Below are positions 1-8,728 of a DNA stretch of 64,000 bases, in pieces; the first letter of the stretch is position 1, and every line of letters starts with the position of its first letter. The position numbers and the translations under genes were made by a program. This stretch comes from Nocardioides sp. Root240 (GTDB lineage: Bacteria; Actinomycetota; Actinomycetes; Propionibacteriales; Nocardioidaceae). The DNA is taken from NCBI RefSeq assembly GCF_001428825.1, contig NZ_LMIT01000001.1, forward strand, positions 566,096 through 630,095, written 5' to 3'. Below the pieces are notes generated by a model that saw only the letters and a program-made list of their open reading frames with translations, ran no database searches and was not told where the DNA came from.

Positions 1-41
1 GCCGCGGGCAATGGTTGCCGGGCACGACCGCGACGCCACCT

Positions 42-112
42 CGTGATGCCATAACACGCGGTTCGTGGTGCCATCAGGCACGGTTCGTGGTGCCACCAGG
101 CACGGTTCGTGG
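42..112. repeat. 22-bp tandem repeat, three units plus a partial unit
   Basis: Units begin with CGTG at 42, 64, 86 and 108, an exact 22-bp period. The second and third units are nearly identical, and each carries a short dyad, GTGCC-N4-GGCAC. The array ends just downstream of the last gene of the minus-strand Mce operon (stop codon at 121-123). It could act as a transcript-end structure or as a row of protein-binding sites. The role is inferred; only the period and the dyads are seen. Confidence 0.6.
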
Positions 113-120
113 GGGTGGGG

Positions 121-342
121 TCAGCGGGTGGTGATGAGGAGGACGGCGGCACCGAGCATCACGCCGGCCACGACCTGGCAGGTCAGGGCGCCGCGGCGGA
201 GCACGGAGATCCGGTGCTCGCGCTCCTCGCTCGGGAGCGCGTCGACGACGAGGCCGTCGGCGTGGGCGCGGCCCCAGACCCCCAGGGGGAACAGGAAGCA
301 GGCCACCGCCAGGCAGGTGATCACGTCCAGCACGCCGCTCAT
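121..342 (-). CDS. small membrane protein, end of the Mce operon
   Basis: A 73-residue protein with two predicted membrane segments, at about residues 5-22 and 52-70, joined by a charged loop that contains a SEERE stretch. I do not recognise the family. The ATG at 342 overlaps the stop of the parvulin-like gene upstream, so the two are probably co-translated, and the whole run from 13874 down to 121 reads as one transcript. No catalytic motif is visible. Its position suggests an accessory membrane subunit, but nothing in the sequence proves it. Confidence 0.7.
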   Translation of the reverse strand: MSGVLDVITCLAVACFLFPLGVWGRAHADGLVVDALPSEEREHRISVLRRGALTCQVVAGVMLGAAVLLITTR

Positions 343-1334
343 GGCTGCTCCTCCCAGGCACTCACGTCGTAGGGGTCCGAGGGCCGGTACGACGCCTCGT
401 AGGCCACGTCGGCCGCGCGCAGCTCGCCGGCGAGCCAGTCGCTCCACGCGGCCTGCTCCTTCTCCGAGGTCAGCGCCGTGCGGAGCGTCGCGGCGGAGCC
501 GGCGAGGGTGGCGGCGACGGGGGCACGGACGGCGGTGACGACGCCGACGTTCCAGCCCTGGCTGCCCTCCACCGGACCGTAGGCACGTCCCACGGGGGTG
601 GCGAAGACGGCTTCGGCGACCGCCGGCAGGAGGTCCGCGCGGGCGACCGCGCCGAGCCGGCCGCCCTTGTCGCGGGTGGCCGCGTCGATGCTCACCTGCC
701 GGGCCAGGACGGCGACGTCCGCACCGGCGTCGAGCCGGCGCCGTACCTTCCGGGCCTCGGCCTCGGAGCTGACCACCAGGTTGCTGACGACGCGGCGCTC
801 GGGGGTCGCCAGGGAGGCCCGGCGCTGGGCGAAGGCGGAGCGTACGTCGGCGTCGCTGATCACCACGTCGCCGGCGACCTCGTCGAGCAGCTCGCGGAGC
901 TCGAGCTGGCGGCGCACCTCCGTGCGCACGGCGTCCTCGGAGGTGTTCACGTTGCCGAGCGCGTCGAGGAACTGGTCGCGGTCGCCGTCGAAGCGGTTGT
1001 CGACGAAAGAGGTGACGGCGGCGTCCACCTCCGCGTCCGGTACGTCGATCCCGGCCTCCGCCACAGCGCGGTCCAGCACGATGCTGATCGCCATCGACTT
1101 GGCGGCCTGGCGGCGGAAGGCGTCGAGCTCCTTGCCGTCGAGCGGCTCCTGGATGCCGTACATCGCCCGCAGCGAGTCGTTGCGGGCGTCCAGCTCGTCG
1201 ACCGTGACGGCCCGGTCGCCGACCCGGAAGGCGGTGCCGTCGGGCACCTCGTCGGACCACGGGCGGGCCACGGCCAGCCCCGCCCCCACCACCGCGAGCA
1301 CCGCGACGACCGCCAGCACGAGCCTCTGCCTCAT
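339..1334 (-). CDS. parvulin-type peptidyl-prolyl isomerase, membrane anchored
   Basis: The 331-residue product starts with an uncleaved signal or anchor (about residues 4-22), followed by a SurA/PrsA-like helical region and a parvulin domain at about residues 175-280, where the order TPERRV, then GGRLG, then VGRAYGPVEGSQGWNVG is typical of the PpiC family. The predicted role is folding of exported proteins outside the membrane. The ATG at 1334 overlaps the stop of the RND gene (ATGA), so the gene is coupled to the Mce operon. That position suggests it helps fold Mce proteins or the exporter; this is inference. The longer start at 1424 would read into the RND gene and is less likely. Confidence 0.8.
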   Translation of the reverse strand: MRQRLVLAVVAVLAVVGAGLAVARPWSDEVPDGTAFRVGDRAVTVDELDARNDSLRAMYGIQEPLDGKELDAFRRQAAKSMAISIVLDRAVAEAGIDVPDAEVDAAVTSFVDNRFDGDRDQFLDALGNVNTSEDAVRTEVRRQLELRELLDEVAGDVVISDADVRSAFAQRRASLATPERRVVSNLVVSSEAEARKVRRRLDAGADVAVLARQVSIDAATRDKGGRLGAVARADLLPAVAEAVFATPVGRAYGPVEGSQGWNVGVVTAVRAPVAATLAGSAATLRTALTSEKEQAAWSDWLAGELRAADVAYEASYRPSDPYDVSAWEEQP

Positions 1335-3655
1335 CACACCTTCTCCAGCACTCTCGTCTCCTCCGGTACGACGCCCGCCACACCCTCCGGCCCCCTCGAG
1401 GAACCCGCGGGCAGCAGCGCCCACACCAGCAGCCGCGACGCACCGAGCGCGACCGCGACGGTCACCGCCAGGAGCAGGCCGAAGCCGCGGATCAGGCCGA
1501 GGTCGGACACCGCGAGCACGGCGTACCCGGTGGCCGAGGCCGCCGCGGCGAGGTCGACCGCCCGCGCGATGCGGCGATCGCCGCGGCGTTGGGCCAGGGC
1601 CAGCAGCACGGTGAACTCGCAGGCGACCGCGGCGGTCAGCGAGCCGAGCCCCGCGGTCATCGGCGTGAGCGAGGCACCGACGAGCGCCATGCCCAGCGCC
1701 ACCAGGCCGGAGGCCACGGCCGCCGACAGCATCGCCACCAGCGCCAGTCGCACGTCACGCAGCAGTACCAGCAGGGCCACGCCAGCGGCCACGATGCCGA
1801 GCACCGCGCCGAGCATCCGCTCCCGGTCCATCGCCTCCTGCGCGGAGACGGCGACCATCGGCAGGCCGGCGACCTCCACGTCGATCGCCTCGGGCGCCGT
1901 CGCGGCCACCTCCTCGAGGTAGTCGCGCAGCACCTCCAGCCGGTCCACGTCGCGCAGGTCCACGCCGTAGGTCATCACCGCGAGGGTGCGGTCGGGGCTG
2001 ACCACGCTCGAGGCGAGGTACGGCGGCAGCAGGCGCATCGCGGCGTCGACCTCCGACGGCGCGGGCTCGGCGCCCAGGAAGGACAGCACGTCGGCGGGCG
2101 AGAGCACCGCGCTGAGCTCGTCGCCGTGCCGCGCGATCACGTCGCGGCGGGCCTGGCTCATCCAGCCGAAGCTGTCGGCCGAGAGCACGTCGTCGCCGCG
2201 CACCACGAGGGCGACCTCGCCGGAGGCGCCGACCACGCGCTCGACGCTGCGCGCGGCGTCGTACTCCGGCAGCCCGTCGGCCAGGGAGGTGAAGTCGGAC
2301 TGCATCGACAGCGACGGGAAGAGCACCCAGCCGACCGCGGCGGCTGCCACCGGGACGAGCAGCAGCAACCGCCGCCGTCCGACCGGCATCGAGGCCGCCG
2401 CAGGGCCCGACCGGGCCGAAGGCCCCTCCACGACAGGGGTCTCGGCCTCCTGCGGTCCCCACCGGTGGACGGCGAGCGAGACCAGCACGGTCACCACCAG
2501 GCCGACGGCGAGGCTGGTGCCGAGGTCGGCGACGGCCGGCACCGGCGCGACCGCGAGCGCCCCGAAGCCGGCGGCCGAGGCCAGCGCCGCCGCCAGCACG
2601 GTACGACGCCCAGCACCCCGGTGCAGGTAGGTCATGAAGTCCGAGCCGATGCCCAGCAGCACCGGCAGGAAGGCGACCGCGGTCAGTGCGAGGGGCCGGC
2701 CGGACCAGCCCGCGACGGCCAGCGTGGTACCGGTGCCGAGCAGGGTCGCGACCAGCGGCAGCAACCGCAGCCGGCGCCGGGTCCAGCTGGTCAGCAGGAA
2801 CCATGCGCCCACGGCCAGGACGGCCAGCCCACCGAGCAGGGGCACCTCGCGGCGCACCTGCTCCCCCAGGGCCGCCACGACCGACGGGACGCCAGTGACG
2901 GTGGTCCTTCGCGCGCTCACGTCGCTGTCGGCGACGGCCGCCTCGACCGACGACACGAGTGACTCGACGTCGCTCTGCGGCAGCGAGGCGTCCGGGCGCA
3001 CGAGCAGGGCGACGGCGTCGGGCCGCGGCACGAGGAAGTCCCACTGCGGCCGGGGATCGCCCTCGTCGTTGAAGATCACGCGGTTGACGAAGGTCTGGTT
3101 GTGCAGGGTCGGCAGCCCGCCGGGCATGCCCTTCGCCAGCAGCCCCGAGTAGCGCTCGTCGAACTGTGCGGTCGCCCGCGATCCCGCTGCAGCGACCTCC
3201 CGCGGCGACCCGCCGGCCTTCCGAGCCCGCGCCTGCGCGGCACTGCGCAGCCCGTCGCGGTAGCCGCCGAGCTCGGCGAGCAGGTCCTGGGCCTGGCCGG
3301 CGATCTGGTTGAGCACCGTGCCCGGCCCGTAGACGGCCTTCACGTGCGGCAGCGCGGCGAGTGCGCCCTCGAGCTGCAGCAGCGCCGGCAGGTTGTCCTT
3401 GAGCAGCAGCTGCCCGGGCTCGTCGGACTCCAGCAGCACGACCACCGGGTCGCCCCCGAACTGGCCGGCGAGCTCCGCCGTCGCGCGGACGGCGGCGTCG
3501 TCGCGTGGCACGAACTCGTCGACGCCGGTCTCCACCTCGACCCGCAGCAGCCCACCCACCAGCAGCGCCAGCAGCGCGAGCAGGCCGAGAGCCGCGGCCA
3601 CGCCAGGCAGGGGGCGTGGCCGCGGTGTCCTCGGGGTGGGCAGGCTCCACCTCAT
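1334..3655 (-). CDS. RND-superfamily exporter, HAE3/MMPL type
   Basis: A 773-residue protein with the two-fold RND layout: an N-terminal helix (about 18-37), a large extracytoplasmic loop beginning VETGVDEFVPRDD, five helices to about residue 400, then a second loop and helix set. This matches the hopanoid/lipid exporters of the HAE3 group and the MMPL family, which move hydrophobic molecules using the proton gradient. The ATG overlaps the stop of the last Mce gene (ATGA), so it belongs to the same operon. Pairing an importer system with an RND pump may indicate two-way lipid traffic or a periplasmic hand-over step; that is inference. Confidence 0.85.
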   Translation of the reverse strand: MRWSLPTPRTPRPRPLPGVAAALGLLALLALLVGGLLRVEVETGVDEFVPRDDAAVRATAELAGQFGGDPVVVLLESDEPGQLLLKDNLPALLQLEGALAALPHVKAVYGPGTVLNQIAGQAQDLLAELGGYRDGLRSAAQARARKAGGSPREVAAAGSRATAQFDERYSGLLAKGMPGGLPTLHNQTFVNRVIFNDEGDPRPQWDFLVPRPDAVALLVRPDASLPQSDVESLVSSVEAAVADSDVSARRTTVTGVPSVVAALGEQVRREVPLLGGLAVLAVGAWFLLTSWTRRRLRLLPLVATLLGTGTTLAVAGWSGRPLALTAVAFLPVLLGIGSDFMTYLHRGAGRRTVLAAALASAAGFGALAVAPVPAVADLGTSLAVGLVVTVLVSLAVHRWGPQEAETPVVEGPSARSGPAAASMPVGRRRLLLLVPVAAAAVGWVLFPSLSMQSDFTSLADGLPEYDAARSVERVVGASGEVALVVRGDDVLSADSFGWMSQARRDVIARHGDELSAVLSPADVLSFLGAEPAPSEVDAAMRLLPPYLASSVVSPDRTLAVMTYGVDLRDVDRLEVLRDYLEEVAATAPEAIDVEVAGLPMVAVSAQEAMDRERMLGAVLGIVAAGVALLVLLRDVRLALVAMLSAAVASGLVALGMALVGASLTPMTAGLGSLTAAVACEFTVLLALAQRRGDRRIARAVDLAAAASATGYAVLAVSDLGLIRGFGLLLAVTVAVALGASRLLVWALLPAGSSRGPEGVAGVVPEETRVLEKV

Positions 3656-4944
3656 CGCGGGATCGGGTCCTCTTCGATGCGCGGGTACTCACCCGTGAAC
3701 TCGCCCGGGTCGTTGTGCGCGCCCGGTGCGGGGTACGGGTTGTAGTACGTCGTCGGGCTGGCACCGACCGGCAGGTTCAGCGAACTGATGCCGAGGACCG
3801 GCTTGACCCGCGCGATCGGCCCGTTGCTGTCGGACGAGCCGACGAACCCGATGAAGTTCGTCCAGTACGACACCAGGTCGTGCCCGTACGGCTTGAGGTA
3901 GGCCAGCATCGGGTTGAGGTCGGCGAGGTTGACCTGCAGCGTCCGCAGCAGCGGGCTGACGGCTCCCTGCATCGGCTCGAGGCGGGTGAGCGAGGCCGGG
4001 GCCCGGTCGAGCGTCGTGTCGAGCGAGGGCAGCAGCCCGCGCAGGTCCTGCGTCGTCGCCGGCAGCTCGACCAGCGCGCCGCTCAGGTCGGGCGCGGCAC
4101 CGCGCAGGTTGCGCGAGACGGTGCCGAGCGGCGCGCTGAGGTCGGCGAGGCTGTCGCTGGCCTTCTCGGTCGTGACGAGCAGCGGCGGCAGCGCCCGCAT
4201 CAGCGCGGTGACGTCGTCCTCGTGACCGGCCGTGACGGCGGTCAGCGTCTGCGCGTCCTTCGTCAGGTCGACGATCCGGCCCTGCTGGGTGTCGAGCGCG
4301 TCGAGCACGGCGGTGGAGCTGCGGACCAGCGAGCGCAGGTCGTCCGACTGCTCGGACAGCGCCTCGAGCGCACCGGCGTTCTGGCCGAGGTCGCCGAGCC
4401 CGGCGAGCACGGCGCCGACGTCCTCGCGGGTGTCCTTCGTCGCCTGGCCGCCCGAGCGGACCAGCTTCGCGAGGTCCTTGCGGGTGGGCGCGTCGAGGCT
4501 GGTGAGCACGTCGTTGAGCTGCACGCTGCCCCGCGCGGCGGACGCCGGCAGGGTCGCCCCGTCGTCGTACGCCGAGCCGTCGCCGTCCACGATCTCGAGG
4601 TAGGTCTCCTCGATCATGGTCTTGTTGCGGACGGTGATCACCGCCCCCTCGTGCAGCGGTACGGCGGCGTCGTCGAGCTCGAGGGTGACCATCGCCTTGT
4701 CACCCTTCACGTCGATCGCCTCGACCTGGCCGACCTCGACGCCGGCGATGCGGACGTCGGACTGGAAGACCAGGTTGTCGACGTCGTCGTACGGCACCGT
4801 GACCTGGTAGCCGGCCCGCGACAGCACCGGGATCTTGCCGCCGGCCTGCAGCCACAGGAAGCTCACGATCGTCGTGCAGACCGCGAGGAACACGATGAGC
4901 GTGACGCCCTTGAGCTTGGGCACCGCCTGGTGGGGAATGCGCAT
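3652..4944 (-). CDS. Mce family protein, sixth in the operon
   Basis: A 430-residue product. One N-terminal helix (about 12-31) is followed by the MlaD/Mce domain at about 38-115 (YQVTVPYDDVDNLVFQSDVR, then IAGVEVGQV). A long helical region follows in which motifs of the type D-LRGLLP and LRPYGHDL recur, and the tail is Pro-rich. In known systems Mce proteins form a hexameric needle-like channel that carries lipids from the cell surface to the YrbE permease. This copy fills the last slot (MceF position). It overlaps both neighbours by four bases or fewer. The position-based name is inferred, so no symbol is given. Confidence 0.88.
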   Translation of the reverse strand: MRIPHQAVPKLKGVTLIVFLAVCTTIVSFLWLQAGGKIPVLSRAGYQVTVPYDDVDNLVFQSDVRIAGVEVGQVEAIDVKGDKAMVTLELDDAAVPLHEGAVITVRNKTMIEETYLEIVDGDGSAYDDGATLPASAARGSVQLNDVLTSLDAPTRKDLAKLVRSGGQATKDTREDVGAVLAGLGDLGQNAGALEALSEQSDDLRSLVRSSTAVLDALDTQQGRIVDLTKDAQTLTAVTAGHEDDVTALMRALPPLLVTTEKASDSLADLSAPLGTVSRNLRGAAPDLSGALVELPATTQDLRGLLPSLDTTLDRAPASLTRLEPMQGAVSPLLRTLQVNLADLNPMLAYLKPYGHDLVSYWTNFIGFVGSSDSNGPIARVKPVLGISSLNLPVGASPTTYYNPYPAPGAHNDPGEFTGEYPRIEEDPIPR

Positions 4945-6161
4945 CAGCCCAGTCCTCCGATCGTCTCGGGCGAGAGCTGGAAGAGCCCGCGCAGGATGCC
5001 GCGGTTCGCGTCGCGGAGGCTGACGACGGAGTTCGTGTTGTAGACGAACGCCGCGAGGTCGTCGAGCCGCGGGACGAGCATCTGGGTCAGCGGCCGGGCG
5101 TCGGCGCTGATCGGCCGCAGGTCTCCGGCGACGGTGCGCAGGTCGGGCGCCGCCGCCCGGAGGTCACCCACCACCGGACCGGCCCTGTCCAGCACCGGCT
5201 GGGCCTCGCGCAGGAAGTCGTCGAGCTCGTCGACGCTGCCGTTGAAGCTCTTCAGGGCCCCCGGCAGCTCGTCACTGGCCTTGCGGACGTCGGCGAGGGT
5301 CGGGTCCAGCTGGCCGGCCAGCTCCACCACGCTGCCGGAGGTCTCCCGCAGCTGGCGGGACAGCTCGGGCAGCTGGGCGAGCGTCGCGTCGAGGTTGCCG
5401 CGCTCCCCCGACAGCGTGCCGAGGGTGACGCTGAGCGAGCTCGCCATCCGCTCGAGGCGCACGTCGTTGGTGCCCGCGGCGTCGGAGACGTCGGCGAGCG
5501 CATCGACCAGGCGGGCGAGGTTCTTGCGCCGCGTCTCCAGCTTGTCCATCACCGGCTGCAGGTCCTTCAGCAGCTCGTTGGTCCGGTCGAGGCCGGCGGG
5601 CAGCCGCTTCGGCGCGTTCACCAGCGCCACGTCCGACTCCGCGAACAGCGAGCTCATCGCCGCCTGGGTGTTGGAGTCCAGGTGCGCCAGCACGTCGTCG
5701 ACCTGGATCGGCGAGACGGTCCGGTCGACCGGCACGGTGTCGCCGTCGGCGAGGACGGGGGCGTCCGGCGTACCGGGGCTGATCTCGATGTACATGTCGT
5801 TGAGCGGGCTCTTCGGCCGGAGCAGCACCTGCGCGTCCTGGTGCACCTCCTGACCGTTGTCGATGCGCAGCTCGAGGCGGGCCTTGCCGTCAGCGGTGAT
5901 CTCGGCGGAGCGGATGTCCCCCACCGGTACGCCGGCGATGCGCACCTCCTGGCCGTTGCCCGGGCTCACGCCGGCGGCCTCGTGGAGGTCGACGTAGAGC
6001 GTGTACCGGTCCTCCCACGGCGGGTTGAACCGCTCGTGGGCGAGGAAGTACCCGCCGACCGCCGTACCGAGGACGACGAGCACGGCGAAGGCGACCAGGT
6101 TGCGTCCCAGGCCGGGCTCGCTGCGGGCCCGCTCCCAGAACTTCGACAACGAGCGCTTCAT
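4944..6161 (-). CDS. Mce family protein, fifth in the operon
   Basis: A 405-residue product starting MKRSLSKFW. It has a membrane anchor at about 18-37 and an MlaD/Mce domain at about 45-125, with AGVSPGNGQEVRIAGVPVG as the clearest stretch. A helical region of the LARLVDALADVSDA and LPELSRQLRETSG type follows. In mycobacteria the fifth Mce protein is often a lipoprotein, but I see no lipobox cysteine near the N-terminus here. The start at 6161 was chosen because its ATG overlaps the upstream stop codon (ATGA); longer starts would read into the neighbouring gene. Confidence 0.87.
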   Translation of the reverse strand: MKRSLSKFWERARSEPGLGRNLVAFAVLVVLGTAVGGYFLAHERFNPPWEDRYTLYVDLHEAAGVSPGNGQEVRIAGVPVGDIRSAEITADGKARLELRIDNGQEVHQDAQVLLRPKSPLNDMYIEISPGTPDAPVLADGDTVPVDRTVSPIQVDDVLAHLDSNTQAAMSSLFAESDVALVNAPKRLPAGLDRTNELLKDLQPVMDKLETRRKNLARLVDALADVSDAAGTNDVRLERMASSLSVTLGTLSGERGNLDATLAQLPELSRQLRETSGSVVELAGQLDPTLADVRKASDELPGALKSFNGSVDELDDFLREAQPVLDRAGPVVGDLRAAAPDLRTVAGDLRPISADARPLTQMLVPRLDDLAAFVYNTNSVVSLRDANRGILRGLFQLSPETIGGLG

Positions 6162-7495
6162 CACCGGTCTCCGTTCGCGACGGCCCCGAAGAGCTGTTCG
6201 AGGCTGATCGGCAGGCCCGCGAGGGAGCCCGGGCCGATGCCGGGGAGGAAGGAGATCATCGATCCGTTCTCGTCCATCATGTTGGCCTGCGCGAGGTTGG
6301 AGAACATGTAGCCGGTCTCCTTGTAGAGCGGCCGGTCGGCGCCGCCGCCGGCGTACTCGCCGGTGCCGTGCCACGGCGACATCAGCTGGTCGATGACCGG
6401 CCCGTTGACCCGGTCGAGCACCGGGCCGCGGACGTTGTCGACGGTGGCGTCGAGGTCGCGGCTGATCGGGATCAGGGTGGTGATCAGCGGCCGCGCGTCG
6501 CGCAGCACGCCGCGGAGGTCCTTGACGACCGGCCGGGCCCGCGCCAGCACCGGGTCGGCGTGGTCGAGCAGCCGCGACAGCTCGCGCACCGACGGCCGGG
6601 CCGGGTCGGCCGTGTCCTCCAGCGAGGTGAGCACGCCGTCGAGGCTGTCGAGCAGCGTCGAGGTCTCGTCGAGGCCGGACGGCAGCGTCCGGGAGGCCTC
6701 GGCGATGTCGTGCCGGCGGGCGTCGAGCACCTTCGCCGTGGTGGCGAGGCTGTCGATCGTCTCGCCCAGGTGGGCGTTCTCCGAGGAGAGCACGGTCGAG
6801 GCGTTCTCGCCGCCCTCGACCAGGGTCGCGAGGTCGCGGTCGGGACGGGTGCCCTGCAGCGCCCGCAGCACGTCGTCGGTGGAGCGCAGCGTGCTCGGCG
6901 CGGAGTCGAGCAGCTCGCGCAGCGCGCGGGTGCCGTCCTTCGCCAGGGTCTCGTCGAGGGCCTTCGTCCCGGTGCGGACGCCCTTGCGGGCGTCGGCCGG
7001 GAAGGCGCTCGCCACGCCGTCCAGCTCGACGGGCAGCTCGGTGCGCTCGACCGGGATCGTCCCGGCGAAGGTGCCGCTGCGGCCGCCGGGGATGATCTCG
7101 ACGTAGTAGTTGCCGCCGAGCAGCGTGGTCGGCCGGACCCGCGCCGAGGGCGCCGTACCCATCGCCTCGCGGACGCCCTCGTCGACCTTCACCTCGACGG
7201 TGGTCACGCCCTTCTCGTCCTCGACGGAGCGGACCACGCCGATGTCGACGCCGGCCATCTTCACGTCGGAGACCGAGGTGCGCAGGCGGTGCGCCTCACT
7301 GAACTGGATGCTGACGGTGTCGCCCGGCCGAAGCATCGCGGTCAGCTGGGCCTTCTGGAACAGCAGGGCTCCGGCCACCGCGGCCAGGACCACGAAGATC
7401 CTGCCGAGCTGCAGGGCCGAGAACCGGTGGTGCTCGCCCACGGCGGCGGCCCCCTTCGTCGCTCGGCGGTTCGGTCGTGTCCTCATCGCCGTCAC
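6161..7495 (-). CDS. Mce family protein, fourth in the operon
   Basis: A 444-residue product with a charged N-terminus, a helix at about 31-46 and an Mce domain at about 55-135 (FSEAHRLRTSVSDVKMAGVD, then the GGNYYVEI strand). The remainder is the long helical Mce tail, with repeated LLDS and LRGVLRDARPL stretches. The GTG at 7495 overlaps the stop of the upstream gene (GTGA). The ATG at 7486, three codons in, is the alternative start. It should contribute one subunit to the lipid-conducting hexamer with the other five Mce proteins. Confidence 0.87.
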   Translation of the reverse strand: MTAMRTRPNRRATKGAAAVGEHHRFSALQLGRIFVVLAAVAGALLFQKAQLTAMLRPGDTVSIQFSEAHRLRTSVSDVKMAGVDIGVVRSVEDEKGVTTVEVKVDEGVREAMGTAPSARVRPTTLLGGNYYVEIIPGGRSGTFAGTIPVERTELPVELDGVASAFPADARKGVRTGTKALDETLAKDGTRALRELLDSAPSTLRSTDDVLRALQGTRPDRDLATLVEGGENASTVLSSENAHLGETIDSLATTAKVLDARRHDIAEASRTLPSGLDETSTLLDSLDGVLTSLEDTADPARPSVRELSRLLDHADPVLARARPVVKDLRGVLRDARPLITTLIPISRDLDATVDNVRGPVLDRVNGPVIDQLMSPWHGTGEYAGGGADRPLYKETGYMFSNLAQANMMDENGSMISFLPGIGPGSLAGLPISLEQLFGAVANGDR

Positions 7496-8727
7496 CAGGT
7501 CTCTCCGGGAGCGGGGTACGGGTCGCGGGTCGCCGTCCCTGCGAGGCCCAGCGACTCCGCTCCGGGCAGCAGCAGGATCCGCAGCCAGTGACCGGCCTGG
7601 TCACCGCTGGCGAGGGCGCCCGAGGCGTTCGTGTGGAAGTAGGCGATGTCCTCGGCGTAGTCCCCCACGACGCTGGCCACCGGTGCGCCGTTGGCGCCGG
7701 TCCTGATCAGCTGGGCGGCCAGCGGACGGGCATCGGTGACGAGCCGGTCGAGGGCGACGACGCCCGGCTCGGCGTCCTCGTTGACCCCGGGCACCTTGCC
7801 GAGCGGCGTCACCGACTCGCGCAGGAAGGCCCGCAGGTCCGGCGTCGACCGGCCCAGCGCGGTGGCACCCGGACGCACCTGCCGCATCGCGACCGCGAGG
7901 TCCTCGAGCGGGGTGTCCAGCTTCGTGAGGGCCGAGTGCGCCGCGTCCAGGGTGTCGGGCGCCTGGTCGAGCGAGGCCCGGACCTGGTTGCCGTCGTCGG
8001 CGGCGAAGGAGTCGACCGTCACCGCCATCTCGTCGACCAGCGCGGCGAGCTCGTCGTCACGGCTGGCCATCCGCCCGCTCAGCCGCTCGGCCGAGGTGAG
8101 CAGGTCGCCGAGCGGTACGCCGCCGTCGGCCGCGAGTGCCTTCGACACCTCGCCGGTCGAGGTCAGCACCTCGGGCGCCTTGCGGGCGAAGGAGTGCAGG
8201 TCGTCCTCGTGGCCGATCATCCCGCCGCCGAGGTTCTGCAGCGTGGTGGCCGCTTCCTTGCGGGTCCTCGGGTCGAAGGTGTCGAGCAGCTCGTTGATGT
8301 CCTCGGTCTTCACCGTCTGCGACGCGGGGATGACCGCGTCCGAGCGGAGCGCGCCGGTCGACGGGTCCCCCGGGTCGAGGGTCACGAACTTCTGGCCGAG
8401 GCCGGAGCGGTCCGAGATCCGCGCAGCCACGGCGTTCTCGTACAGCTTGGTGTCCGGGTCGTCGAGCTGGATCACGGCGACGGCGACGCCGTCCTCGAGG
8501 ACCAGGTCGTCGACGTACCCGACCCGGCTGCCGCCGATCCGCACGTCGTCCCCGGTGTTGAGGCCACTGAGGTCGTCGAAGGCGATCCGGACCTCGCGCC
8601 GCTCTGCGAGCGGCATGCCGTGGGTGGCGTTGAGGCCGAAGATCACTGCTCCCCCGAACAGGACCAGGACCGCCGTACCGATGCCGAAGGGGCTGCGCAG
8701 CCAGCCCAGCAGTGCGTTGTCCCTCAT
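7492..8727 (-). CDS. Mce family protein, third in the operon
   Basis: A 411-residue product with a helix at about 13-31 and an Mce domain at about 41-120; FDDLSGLNTGDDVRIGGSRV and the LGQKFVTLDPG strand are the recognisable parts. The C-terminal half is mostly helical and ends in a short Pro-rich tail (TRDPYPAPGETW), a tail type also seen in the sixth Mce protein. The start lies one base after the stop of the preceding gene, so coupling is likely. It should act in the cell envelope as part of the Mce channel. Confidence 0.87.
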   Translation of the reverse strand: MRDNALLGWLRSPFGIGTAVLVLFGGAVIFGLNATHGMPLAERREVRIAFDDLSGLNTGDDVRIGGSRVGYVDDLVLEDGVAVAVIQLDDPDTKLYENAVAARISDRSGLGQKFVTLDPGDPSTGALRSDAVIPASQTVKTEDINELLDTFDPRTRKEAATTLQNLGGGMIGHEDDLHSFARKAPEVLTSTGEVSKALAADGGVPLGDLLTSAERLSGRMASRDDELAALVDEMAVTVDSFAADDGNQVRASLDQAPDTLDAAHSALTKLDTPLEDLAVAMRQVRPGATALGRSTPDLRAFLRESVTPLGKVPGVNEDAEPGVVALDRLVTDARPLAAQLIRTGANGAPVASVVGDYAEDIAYFHTNASGALASGDQAGHWLRILLLPGAESLGLAGTATRDPYPAPGETW

Positions 8728-8728
8728 C

